Made by a program: the position numbers and the translations under genes
The notes under the pieces: generated by a model
Seen by the model: the letters and a program-made list of their open reading frames with translations, nothing else
The model's database searches: none
Told to the model about the DNA's origin: nothing
Assembly: GCA_021817625.1 (NCBI GenBank)
Contig: JAKASY010000139.1
Span: 1-6,169 of the forward strand
Source: Bacillota bacterium
GTDB taxonomy: Bacteria > Bacillota_E > JAJZYS01 > JAILZS01
DNA: 6,169 nucleotides
Reading direction: 5' to 3'
Shown here: one piece after another, positions 1 to 5,467 of the stretch
Position numbering within the stretch: position 1 is the first letter of the stretch
Layout of the letters: each line of letters starts with the position of its first letter

Positions 1-32
1 CTATGCACCACCCCCGCGTGCTCGGCGGGTTG

Positions 33-62
33 GGGTGCCGGCCGCGAAGCGGATCGGCACCC
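33..62. terminator. Strong GC-rich stem-loop, possible terminator of an upstream gene
   Basis: An 8-bp perfect inverted repeat, GGGTGCCG (33-40) and CGGCACCC (55-62), encloses a second 4-bp stem, CCGC (42-45) and GCGG (49-52), with a GAA triloop. Only a small 1x2 internal loop separates the two stems. No T-run follows on either strand, so this is not a canonical intrinsic terminator, though high-GC bacteria often lack the T-tract. It lies about 150 bases before the cyclophilin gene. Ending transcription from a gene left of the window is the most likely role; an RNA processing or protein-binding site is possible. Confidence 0.45.
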
Positions 63-144
63 GGCTAGGAGCAGATGCCACCCGCCGGAGGCCCGGCATC
101 CCGCCCAGCATTCGGCCTTGGGACGACCGCGCCGCTGGCCGGTG

Positions 145-153
145 TGGTACGCT
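145..153 (+). promoter_or_regulatory. Possible extended -10 promoter element for the cyclophilin gene
   Basis: TGG followed by TACGCT (148-153) matches an extended -10 pattern (TGn plus TAnnnT). It lies about 62 bases upstream of the chosen ATG. No good -35 hexamer is found at the usual 16-18 base spacing; TTGGGA at 118-123 is 24 bases away, which is too far. The call rests on one short motif in GC-rich DNA. Confidence 0.25.
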
Positions 154-215
154 CGGAGCCTCTGCCCGTTGTGCGCGACCGACCGCGCGAATGGCGGGCG
201 CGGAGGGGGTGTCCG

Positions 216-650
216 ATGGCGAGCAAGACGGCCAGGATCGCGACCGAAAAGGGCGACATCGTGCTCGAGCTCTTTCCGGACGAGGCGCCTGGCACCGTGG
301 CGAACTTCACCAAGCTGGCGAAGTCCGGCTTCTACGACGGCCTCGCCTTTCACCGCGTGATCCCGGACTTCATGATCCAGGGCGGTTGCCCGCGCGGCGA
401 CGGCACGGGGGGCCCCGGCTACACGATCAAGTGCGAGACCAAGGGCAACCCGCACAGGCACGTCCGCGGCAGCCTCTCGATGGCCCACCGCGGGAAGGAC
501 ACCGGCGGCTCGCAGTTCTTCATCTGCCATTCGCCGCAGCCCCACCTCGACGGCGTCCACACCGTGTTCGGGCAGGCGACGGCGGGCCTCGACGTGGTGG
601 ACGCCATCCGTGTCGGCGACCGGATGCTGTCGGTGAGCGTCGAGGACTAG
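216..650 (+). CDS. Cyclophilin-type peptidyl-prolyl cis-trans isomerase
   Basis: Cytosolic foldase that catalyses cis-trans isomerisation of Xaa-Pro bonds. The 144-residue product is one complete small bacterial cyclophilin domain with no signal peptide. Family motifs seen are [13 protein letters not shown] (45-57), GGSQFFI (97-103) and [11 protein letters not shown] (110-120). The active-site residues corresponding to human CypA Arg55, Phe60, Met61, Gln63, Phe113 and His126 are present as R47, F52, M53, Q55, F102 and H115. The position of CypA Trp121, which contributes to cyclosporin binding, is His110 here. The start at 216 has a GGAGG (202-206) nine bases upstream. An in-frame ATG at 75 would add 47 low-complexity residues that look like neither a domain nor a signal, and its purine run is only three bases away. 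The gene appears monocistronic: a stem-loop follows 10 bases after the stop. Family assignment is near certain; the physiological substrate is unknown. Confidence 0.96.
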   Translation: MASKTARIATEKGDIVLELFPDEAPGTVANFTKLAKSGFYDGLAFHRVIPDFMIQGGCPRGDGTGGPGYTIKCETKGNPHRHVRGSLSMAHRGKDTGGSQFFICHSPQPHLDGVHTVFGQATAGLDVVDAIRVGDRMLSVSVED

Positions 651-660
651 CGCGGGCGCA

Positions 661-697
661 CCAAGCCGGCGGCCGGCCGGCGCCGATCGTGGCTTGG
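661..697 (+). terminator. Stem-loop after the cyclophilin gene, probable terminator
   Basis: The 7-bp perfect inverted repeat CCAAGCC (661-667) and GGCTTGG (691-697) begins 10 bases after the cyclophilin stop. Inside it, GGCG (668-671) can pair with CGCC (681-684), leaving a six-base bulge at 685-690 on the right arm and a CG-only loop. There is no T-run. Position and stability suggest a factor-independent or pausing terminator, which would separate this gene from the HIT gene downstream. Confidence 0.4.
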
Positions 698-778
698 GAC
701 CTGAGCCCATGGTGAAGGCTTGCCTGACTGGCCTCGTCGGCACTGACCGCCCAAGCTTTACGCAGGGAGACGATTGCG

Positions 779-1270
779 ATGCGCGATGCGGCGACATCCG
801 CGCCCTACTCGCATGAGCCGCCCGGCTACATCTGCCCCTACTGTGCCCTGATCGCAGGGCGCGACCGGCCCGGCGACGGATCGACGTTGGCCGACGTGGT
901 GTACCGCGGCGACGCGGCCACCGTGGTCATGGCACTCACCTGGTGGCCGAACAATGCCGGGCACGTGGTGGTGGTGCCGAACGCCCATTACGAGAACATC
1001 TTCGGCCTGCCGCCTGAGGCGGCGGCCGCGGTTCACGCCCTGGCGCAGCGGGTGGCGTTCGCCATGAAGGCAGCGTACGGCTGTCAGGGGATCTCGACCC
1101 GCCAGCACAACGAGCCGGCAGGTCAGCAGCACGTCTGGCACTTCCACCAGCACGTCCTTCCTCGCTACGAGGGCGACGAGCTTTACGCCTCCAAGGGCGC
1201 ACCGACCACATCCGAGCAGCGCGCGCCGTACGCCGAGCGTCTGCGCAGCGCGATGACCAACCCGGGGTAG
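779..1270 (+). CDS. HIT (histidine triad) family nucleotide-binding protein
   Basis: Predicted cytosolic HIT-superfamily nucleotide hydrolase or transferase, whose members act on AMP-linked substrates such as Ap4A or aminoacyl-/phosphoramidate-AMP. The 163-residue product carries the signature triad H121-F-H123-Q-H125 within VWHFHQHVLPR; the central histidine (H123) is the expected nucleophile that forms the nucleotidyl intermediate. An N-terminal CPYC (C19, C22) together with PNAH (H70) matches the zinc site of many bacterial HIT proteins. GHVVVVP (61-67) is the usual core strand before the H70 helix. QHNEPAGQQ (109-117) corresponds to the conserved Asn- and Gln-containing loop before the triad. 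The C-terminal region with DELY and YAERLR is typical of this subgroup. The ATG at 779 follows a GGGAGA run (765-770). It has the same strand as the cyclophilin gene, but a 128-base gap with a stem-loop argues for independent transcription. Ap4A phosphorylase/hydrolase versus Hint-like activity cannot be separated by eye. Confidence 0.94.
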   Translation: MRDAATSAPYSHEPPGYICPYCALIAGRDRPGDGSTLADVVYRGDAATVVMALTWWPNNAGHVVVVPNAHYENIFGLPPEAAAAVHALAQRVAFAMKAAYGCQGISTRQHNEPAGQQHVWHFHQHVLPRYEGDELYASKGAPTTSEQRAPYAERLRSAMTNPG

Positions 1271-1354
1271 CCACGCCGACCTGGTCTGAGCGGCGCCCAG
1301 GCCACCCACGGGTCAGCCGACATGCCGCCGCCGCGGGTTGATCGATCCAGCTCG

Positions 1355-1386
1355 GGTACGGCGGGATTTCACGCAGATCCCGTACC
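1355..1386. repeat. Inverted repeat (bulged hairpin), alternative to the next one
   Basis: GGTAC (1355-1359) and GGGAT (1363-1367) pair with ATCCC (1377-1381) and GTACC (1382-1386). This gives ten base pairs with a 3-base bulge (GGC, 1360-1362) and a 9-base loop. It starts 84 bases after the HIT stop codon. No T-run follows. It could help end HIT transcription. Its right arm overlaps the left arm of the inverted repeat at 1384-1415, so the two cannot form together. Confidence 0.45.
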
Positions 1387-1415
1387 ATGCCTCGCGGACC
1401 AACCTGCGGCATGGT
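1384..1415. repeat. 8-bp perfect inverted repeat
   Basis: ACCATGCC (1384-1391) and GGCATGGT (1408-1415) are perfect complements around a 16-base spacer. The repeat is symmetric on both strands, so it could act as a bidirectional terminator between the converging genes or as a protein-binding site. There is no T-tract to support classical termination. Its left arm shares three bases with the preceding hairpin. Confidence 0.45.
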
Positions 1416-1551
1416 CAGAGATTGCCGCCAAGGCGCGGGTCCGGCGTGACCGAAAGCGACCTCAACGACGGCACCCTCGGCAACGCCCTCGACGGCCCCA
1501 CGCCCCCGCCTGCCGGAGGACAAGGCCGCGCGCCCCTCCTGCCCCATGGGT

Positions 1552-1710
1552 GCTCGCCCGCTCCGCGAGGACCTGGTGGGCGATACGGCTGTCGCGCATC
1601 GTGAACATGGACACGGCGCGGAGCTCCTCGGAATTGCCGAGAAGGCCCGTGCCGTGCTGCTCGTCAATGACGTGGTCGCGGAACACGACGCTCTCGTCCG
1701 CGTGCAGACC
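1552..1710 (-). pseudogene. Possible C-terminal remnant of a SnoaL/NTF2-like protein
   Basis: The minus-strand frame running from 1710 to 1552 reads VVFRDHVIDEQHGTGLLG and then AVSMFTMRDSRIAHQVLAE. This matches the pattern recalled for the last two strands of SnoaL-like (NTF2-fold) proteins: a charged strand, then a 'W/MFT-RDGRI-RQ' strand. The usual Gly after RD is Ser here. Only about 50 residues resemble the family. The N-terminal two thirds of a normal 120-150 residue domain are missing, because the binding-protein stop codon (1777-1779) lies just upstream in the same frame with only unrelated Arg/Pro-rich sequence between. After 1552 the frame becomes low-complexity and ends at 1462. A GTG at 1686 gives no sensible start. 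I read it as a decayed fragment. The family call is from pattern memory and could be chance. Confidence 0.4.
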
Positions 1711-1758
1711 AGGCCGCGGCGAGCGGCGCAGGCGGGCGACAGGGAGCGGTCGAGACGC

Positions 1759-1776
1759 GGCGCCGAGCGGGGCGCC
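1759..1776 (-). terminator. GGCGCC hairpin directly after the binding-protein stop
   Basis: Two copies of the self-complementary GGCGCC (1759-1764 and 1771-1776) are separated by six bases and can form a 6-bp all-GC stem. The hairpin begins at the base next to the TAA stop (1777-1779) of the peptide-binding protein gene on the minus strand. No T-run follows. It is plausibly the terminator or 3'-end stabilising hairpin of the minus-strand transcript. Confidence 0.4.
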
Positions 1777-3510
1777 TTAGCCGCTAACGCGCCACTCGTT
1801 CGGCCACCAGAGGTCCATGATCGAGTTGAACGAAGCGATCACGCCATGGATGTTGTTCGCGTGCTCGACGAGATACGGGAAGTACGGCATCCACAGGACC
1901 GGCAGCTGCTGGTCCGCGTACAGCAGGTAGGCGTCCATGCGGCTCGTGAGCTGGCTCGCCGTGCCCGGTAGGTAGGTCTCCTTGATCAGGGCGTTCATCT
2001 TGGCGTTGTCGTAGCCCATGGAGTCGTTGACCGCGCCGGACGCGAACAGCTCGCCGCCGGTGGGGTAGAAGTCGGGCACGTAGGTCCAGCCCGACCCCCA
2101 CCAGACCATCGCCCACTTGCCCGGGTTGCTCGTGTTGTACGTGAAGATTGTGTTCGCCTGCTGCTGCTCCAGCGTGACCTGGATGCCCTCCTGGGCCCAG
2201 GTGCTCTTCAGGTACTGGGCGATGGCGTCGTCCGTGTTGCTGCCCGAGGCGTAGAGGAAGGTGAACTTCAGGGCGACGCCGTCCTTGGTCATCACGCCGT
2301 TCACGAGCCGCCATCCGTGGGCCTGGAGCAGCTTCTTGCCGGCCGCCGGGTTGAACGGGTAGAGCGTCGGCAGCTTCGCGTCGTAGAAGCTTGTGCGGGG
2401 CTTCGAAGGCACCGGGCCGTTTTCCGGCACGCCAAAGCCGTCGTAGAAGGCGCGGATGATGCCCGGCTGGTTGATGCCCATCTGCAGGGCCTGACGCACG
2501 TACAGGTTGGAGAACGCGGCCTTGACCTGGGCGGCGTTCTTCATCTCGTCGGGCTGCAGGTAGTTGTAGCCAAAGGTGTACAGGGGCACGAGGGTGTCGC
2601 CGCTGAGCTGGCTGCGCGTCGAATACATGGAGAAGGGCAGGAAGCCGACATTCACCGTGCCGCCCTTGAGGGCGGCGAACGCGGCGTCGGGCGAGGTCTC
2701 GTACTGGAACACGAGCTTTCGGATCGTCGCCTTGGGGCCGGCGCCGTACGTCGGGTTCGCCACGAACGCCCAGTACTGGTTCGGCACCATGCCCGAAAAC
2801 TTGAAAGGACCATCGACCACGTCGTACACGGGGTTCGTCGGGCTATTGGCCACGGACTGGATGAACTTGAGCTCGGCCACCATGTTGTGGGGGTCCTTGT
2901 TCCAGACAAAGCTCGGCACGGGATAGAGCTGGCTGATGTCGTTGTGGATGAACCACTGCGGGTTGACGGCCTGCGTGGTGGTGATGACAACCTCGTGCGG
3001 GCCCTTTGCGACTACGCTCTTCCAGTCGTAGGGCATGCCGTCGGCCTGGGCGCCGCCGTACTGCCAGGGCAGCTTGGGCGAGGTGCCGCTGGCGCCATCC
3101 GTCACCTGCCAGGCGAACAGGACGTCGGCCGAGGTGACCGGTCGGCCGTCCGACCACTTGAGGTTGGGCTTGAGATAGATGTCGTACACGGTGCCGCTAC
3201 GGTTGTACGTGATGCGGTCGGCGACGGCGTTGTCGAAGACGATGTCGTCGTGGGAGTTCACGTTGATCAGCGGCACGTAGAGCATGGCGCTCATCTGGCC
3301 GTTCAGATCCGTGTACGCCGCCGCGGACTCTGTCGGGTAGAACCAATTCGGCGAGGTCTGCGCCTGGAGCCCCATCACGCCCTCGTTCCCGAGCGAGCCC
3401 GAGGCCGCCTGTGCCGATCCGGAGACAGCCGGGAGCGCGATCAGCGACCCGGTCAAGCAGGTGGCCGCCAGCCCCGCCAGGGTGGTGCGCAGCGAACGCC
3501 GCTGCCTCAT
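1777..3510 (-). CDS. ABC transporter peptide-binding protein (SBP family 5, DppE/OppA type)
   Basis: Secreted solute-binding component of a peptide-type ABC importer; it captures the ligand outside the membrane and delivers it to the permease. The product is 577 residues, normal for this family. Residues 1-35 form a signal peptide with a basic RQRR n-region, a hydrophobic core and a signal peptidase I site after AQA (33-35). Cys18 lies in LAATC, which is not a good lipobox, so a lipoprotein is not supported. The family hallmark KWSDGRPVTSADVLFAW (118-134) is present. Further family-like stretches are the VDGPFKFSG segment, GTVNVGFLP and the lobe motif with AAGKKLLQAHGW. The chosen ATG at 3510 puts the signal peptide at the N-terminus and has AGGGGG about ten bases upstream. 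An in-frame ATG at 3693 would add 61 residues in front of the signal and is unlikely. It lies 212 bases after the second dppA, same strand. No permease or ATPase gene accompanies it in the window. The ligand (di/oligopeptide, nickel or other) cannot be told from sequence. Confidence 0.95.
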   Translation of the reverse strand: MRQRRSLRTTLAGLAATCLTGSLIALPAVSGSAQAASGSLGNEGVMGLQAQTSPNWFYPTESAAAYTDLNGQMSAMLYVPLINVNSHDDIVFDNAVADRITYNRSGTVYDIYLKPNLKWSDGRPVTSADVLFAWQVTDGASGTSPKLPWQYGGAQADGMPYDWKSVVAKGPHEVVITTTQAVNPQWFIHNDISQLYPVPSFVWNKDPHNMVAELKFIQSVANSPTNPVYDVVDGPFKFSGMVPNQYWAFVANPTYGAGPKATIRKLVFQYETSPDAAFAALKGGTVNVGFLPFSMYSTRSQLSGDTLVPLYTFGYNYLQPDEMKNAAQVKAAFSNLYVRQALQMGINQPGIIRAFYDGFGVPENGPVPSKPRTSFYDAKLPTLYPFNPAAGKKLLQAHGWRLVNGVMTKDGVALKFTFLYASGSNTDDAIAQYLKSTWAQEGIQVTLEQQQANTIFTYNTSNPGKWAMVWWGSGWTYVPDFYPTGGELFASGAVNDSMGYDNAKMNALIKETYLPGTASQLTSRMDAYLLYADQQLPVLWMPYFPYLVEHANNIHGVIASFNSIMDLWWPNEWRVSG

Positions 3511-3688
3511 TCCCGCATGGCCCCCTATCCATGAGAGGTTACCGGAGTGGAAGAGGCCGGCGAACGCCAGCCGATCCGTCCGAACGCTGCGACTGTTCTC
3601 GATACGGGGACCTATTCCTGCCAGAGCGCACCTCAGCGGCCCAGACGGGCCCAGGCAGCGCCCTCGGGGCTGCAAACGGCTGGTGACC

Positions 3689-3704
3689 GGCACGTCGATG
3701 TGCC
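3689..3704 (-). terminator. Short hairpin after the second dppA
   Basis: GGCAC (3689-3693) and GTGCC (3700-3704) form a 5-bp stem with a 6-base loop, 18 bases beyond the stop codon of the second D-aminopeptidase gene. It is short and has no T-run, so at most it would attenuate read-through into the binding-protein gene. The rest of the 212-base gap (3511-3722) shows no convincing promoter; the binding-protein gene could be co-transcribed or have its own weak promoter there. Confidence 0.25.
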
Positions 3705-3722
3705 CGACGCCGGCCGCTCGGC

Positions 3723-4541
3723 TCAGTGCACGGCGTTATCGGCGAGCTCGATGATGACGTCGGCCATCCGCCAGACCTCGACGATGTCCCGGCCCGTGAC
3801 CTCGCAGGTGCGGTCGTCGACGCGCGCCACCGTCGGCCAGCGCGCCGCGGCCGCCGCCTGGCCGGCGGTCTGGAACTCGATGCGCATCGTCTGGGGGCCG
3901 CGCGTCGTCACGGGCGCCACGTCCCCGGCATGGGCCACCGCCAGCTTCGCCTCCCGCTCGATCGCCTCGAGCACCGCCTGGGGCGCAAGCGAGCGCGCCG
4001 TCAGCTCGTTCAGTCCGTGCTTGGCCACGAGCCGTCGGGCCGCGGGCAGGGTACGCTCGATCTGGCCGGCCAGCTTGTCGTCGCCCACGACCAGCACCAC
4101 CGGTACGCCGTAGTGGCCGAGCAGGGCGGCGTTGACCTGGGCCTCCCCTACTCGCTCACCGTTCAAGAGCCAGTTGCGCACCGACCCCGTCATCGTGTGG
4201 TCCTGGACGGCGCCATCGGTGCCGGCCCAGGCATGGTAGCCGACGAAGATGGCCGCGTCCGCGCCCTCAGCCCCCTCGACCATGCACAGCCGCTTGTTCA
4301 GGCCGGAGATGAGCTCGGCCCGCGGGTCGAGCTCCTCATAGAGGATGTTGCGCATGGCATCGTGGGAGTCGTTCACCACCACCGAGTGCGCGCCACCGAG
4401 GAAGGCGCCGCGCACGGCCGCGTTCGCCTCGGCGGTCATGCGGTGGCGCAGGCGCTCGTACGCGCCGGTGCCGGGCTCGGTGTCGCGAAAGCCGGTGACG
4501 CCGGAGATCCCCTCCATGTCGACGGACACGAGAACGCGCAC
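3723..4541 (-). CDS. dppA: M55 family D-aminopeptidase, DppA-like (second tandem copy)
   Basis: Zinc-dependent D-aminopeptidase of the DppA family, which releases N-terminal D-amino acids (D-Ala in Bacillus DppA) from short peptides and assembles as a decameric cytosolic ring. The 272-residue product is full length for the family. Metal ligands and catalytic residues expected from Bacillus DppA are visible: D8 and E10 in SVDMEGISG, H60 in VVVNDSHD, H103 in VGYHAWAG, H115 in QDHTM and E133 in RVGEAQVN. VLVVGDDKLAGQ (150-161) and the C-terminal CEVTGRDIVEVWRM are also typical. The GTG start at 4541 aligns exactly with the start of the upstream copy and has GGGGGAGGGG (4557-4548) at good spacing. 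It begins 20 bases after the stop of the first copy, so the pair is surely one operon. By hand alignment it is about 79% identical to the first copy, with differences spread along the length. This is a recent but not fresh duplication, with no sign of decay. Confidence 0.95.
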   Translation of the reverse strand: MRVLVSVDMEGISGVTGFRDTEPGTGAYERLRHRMTAEANAAVRGAFLGGAHSVVVNDSHDAMRNILYEELDPRAELISGLNKRLCMVEGAEGADAAIFVGYHAWAGTDGAVQDHTMTGSVRNWLLNGERVGEAQVNAALLGHYGVPVVLVVGDDKLAGQIERTLPAARRLVAKHGLNELTARSLAPQAVLEAIEREAKLAVAHAGDVAPVTTRGPQTMRIEFQTAGQAAAAARWPTVARVDDRTCEVTGRDIVEVWRMADVIIELADNAVH

Positions 4542-4561
4542 GCCGGTCCCCTCCCCCGCCC

Positions 4562-5383
4562 TCAGTGCTCGGCGGCGGCGGCCAGCGACACCATGACGTC
4601 GGCCATGCGCCAGACCTCCACGATGTCCTTGCCCGTGACCTCGCAGGTGCGGTCGTCGACCCGCGCCACCGTCGGCCAGCGCGCCGCGCCCCAGGCCTGG
4701 CCGGCGGTCTTGAACTCGATGCGCATCGTCTGCGGCCCGCTGGTGCGCACCGGCTCCACCCCCGCCGACCCGGCCACCGCCAACTGGGACTCGCGCTCGA
4801 TCGCCTCGAGCACGGCCTGCGAGGGCAGAGAGCGCGCGGTCAGCTGGTTGATCGCGTACTTCACGATTACCCGCCGCGCCTGGGGCAGGGTGCGCTCGAT
4901 CTGGCCGGCCAGCTTGTCGTCGCCGCACACGAGCACGACCGGCACGCCGTAGTGGCCGAGGATGGCGGCGTTGATCTGGCTCTCGCCCACGCGCTCCCCG
5001 TTCAGCCACCAGTTGTGCACGGCCCGACCGGCGATCGTATGGTCGAGGACGGCGCTGTCGGTGCCGGCCCAGGCGTGGTAGCCGACGAAGATCGCGGCGC
5101 CAGAGCCCTCCGCCCCCTCGACCATGCACAGCGGCTTGTTGAAGCCCGAGATCAGCTCGGCGTCTGGGTGCAGCTCCTCATAGAGGATGTTGCGCATGCC
5201 GTCGTGGGAGTCGTTCACCACAACCGAGTCGGCGCCACCCGCGAATGCCCCCCGCACCGCGGCGTTGGCCTCCGCCGTCATGCGTCGGCGGAAGCGCTCG
5301 TAGGCGGGTGTGCCCGGGCTCACGTCATCGCGGCCGGTGACCCCGGAGATGCCTTCCATGTCGACCGAGACGAGAACACGCAC
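4562..5383 (-). CDS. dppA: M55 family D-aminopeptidase, DppA-like (first tandem copy)
   Basis: D-aminopeptidase of the same zinc-dependent DppA family as its downstream neighbour; predicted to act in the cytosol on imported or recycled peptides with an N-terminal D-amino acid. The 273-residue protein keeps every expected metal or catalytic residue: D8 and E10 (SVDMEGISG), H60 (VVVNDSHD), H103 (GYHAWAG), H115 (LDHTI) and E134 (RVGESQIN). It differs from the second copy mainly on the variable loop 18-26, around 119-126 and near the C-terminus, where it ends in a run of alanines. The GTG at 5383 is preceded by AGGGGG (5398-5393) with nine bases spacing. The 84-base gap to the ABC-2 permease contains an inverted repeat whose 3' arm ends four bases before this ribosome site. 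Two functional paralogues may form separate or mixed rings or differ in substrate; the sequence does not say which. Confidence 0.95.
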   Translation of the reverse strand: MRVLVSVDMEGISGVTGRDDVSPGTPAYERFRRRMTAEANAAVRGAFAGGADSVVVNDSHDGMRNILYEELHPDAELISGFNKPLCMVEGAEGSGAAIFVGYHAWAGTDSAVLDHTIAGRAVHNWWLNGERVGESQINAAILGHYGVPVVLVCGDDKLAGQIERTLPQARRVIVKYAINQLTARSLPSQAVLEAIERESQLAVAGSAGVEPVRTSGPQTMRIEFKTAGQAWGAARWPTVARVDDRTCEVTGKDIVEVWRMADVMVSLAAAAEH

Positions 5384-5402
5384 GTGCAGGCGCCCCCTGT
5401 CA

Positions 5403-5460
5403 GGTATCGATTGCCCTGGGGATCTTTCGACGGCCGGCGAACGACGCCTGTGCCGATACC
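5403..5460 (-). promoter_or_regulatory. Structured leader upstream of the first dppA
   Basis: GGTATCG (5403-5409) and CGATACC (5454-5460) are perfect 7-bp complements separated by 44 bases. Between them TTCG (5426-5429) and CGAA (5438-5441) frame a small inner hairpin rich in CGGCCG. The element fills most of the space between the permease stop (5468-5470) and the dppA ribosome site (5398-5393). On the minus-strand transcript the outer 3' arm ends four bases before that site. It could be a terminator or attenuator after the permease, an operator, or a translational control element. No known riboswitch class was recognised. Confidence 0.4.
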
Positions 5461-5467
5461 CGCCGAC

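Larger units (their letters stand above)
1271..1776. other. 506-base convergent intergenic region
   Basis: This interval lies between the 3' ends of the plus-strand HIT gene and the minus-strand binding-protein gene. Open frames cross it on both strands, but their translations are Arg/Pro/Ala-rich and lack domain character, except for a short stretch on the minus strand that resembles a SnoaL-like C-terminus (separate entry). It also contains overlapping inverted repeats (1355-1415), an 8-bp palindrome GATCGATC (1340-1347) and a GGCGCC hairpin at its right edge. No tRNA, insertion sequence or repeat array was seen. It reads as degraded sequence left where a former gene has been lost. Confidence 0.6.
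3723..5383 (-). repeat. Tandem gene duplication (two dppA units)
   Basis: The segments 3723-4541 and 4562-5383 are direct repeats covering the whole coding sequence of a DppA-like enzyme. They begin and end at equivalent codons, and the only length difference is one residue near position 120. Long nucleotide stretches are shared, for example around the sequences encoding LVSVDMEGISGVTG, MTAEANAAVRGAF and ARWPTVARVDDRTCEVTG. The repeat unit appears to stop at the gene ends: the leader before the first copy (5384-5467) and the 20-base spacer before the second do not resemble each other beyond the purine-rich ribosome site. Confidence 0.9.

Noticed and set aside
3..68. Small plus-strand open frame from ATG at 3 to TAG at 66
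   Set aside because: 21 codons without a visible ribosome site and overlapping a stem-loop. It might be the tail of an upstream gene, but the window gives no support.
75..215. Earlier in-frame ATG (75) for the cyclophilin
   Set aside because: The added 47 residues are Pro/Arg/Gly-rich and neither a signal peptide nor a known domain. The ribosome site is too close (3 bases), while 216 has a well-spaced GGAGG.
720..748. Possible promoter for the HIT gene (TTGCCT at 720)
   Set aside because: No acceptable -10 hexamer lies 16-18 bases downstream; only GC-rich CTGACC is present.
936..1667. Minus-strand open frame (243 codons) across the HIT gene and the convergent gap
   Set aside because: Half is antisense to the HIT gene, and the translation is Arg/Ala/Ser/Pro-rich without motifs.
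3457..3459. Lipoprotein cysteine (Cys18) in the binding-protein signal peptide
   Set aside because: The preceding residues are LAAT rather than a lipobox such as L-A-G or L-S-A, and an AQA signal peptidase I site follows 15-17 residues later.
2317..3534. Long plus-strand open frame (405 codons) opposite the binding-protein gene
   Set aside because: It is fully antisense to a gene with clear family motifs. Its translation is Arg/Val/Gly/His-rich with no domain character, as expected from codon bias in high-GC DNA.
3511..3693. Earlier in-frame ATG (3693) for the binding protein
   Set aside because: It would place 61 residues before a typical signal peptide and block secretion. The ATG at 3510 fits the signal peptide and has a purine-rich ribosome site.
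3726..4952. Long plus-strand open frame (408 codons) opposite both dppA genes
   Set aside because: It is antisense to two conserved enzymes, and its composition is that of a GC shadow frame.
4542..5129. Possible N-terminal extension of the second DppA into the first copy
   Set aside because: The frame stays open upstream, but the translation is unrelated low-complexity sequence overlapping the first copy out of frame. The GTG at 4541 has a strong ribosome site and matches the start of the paralogue.
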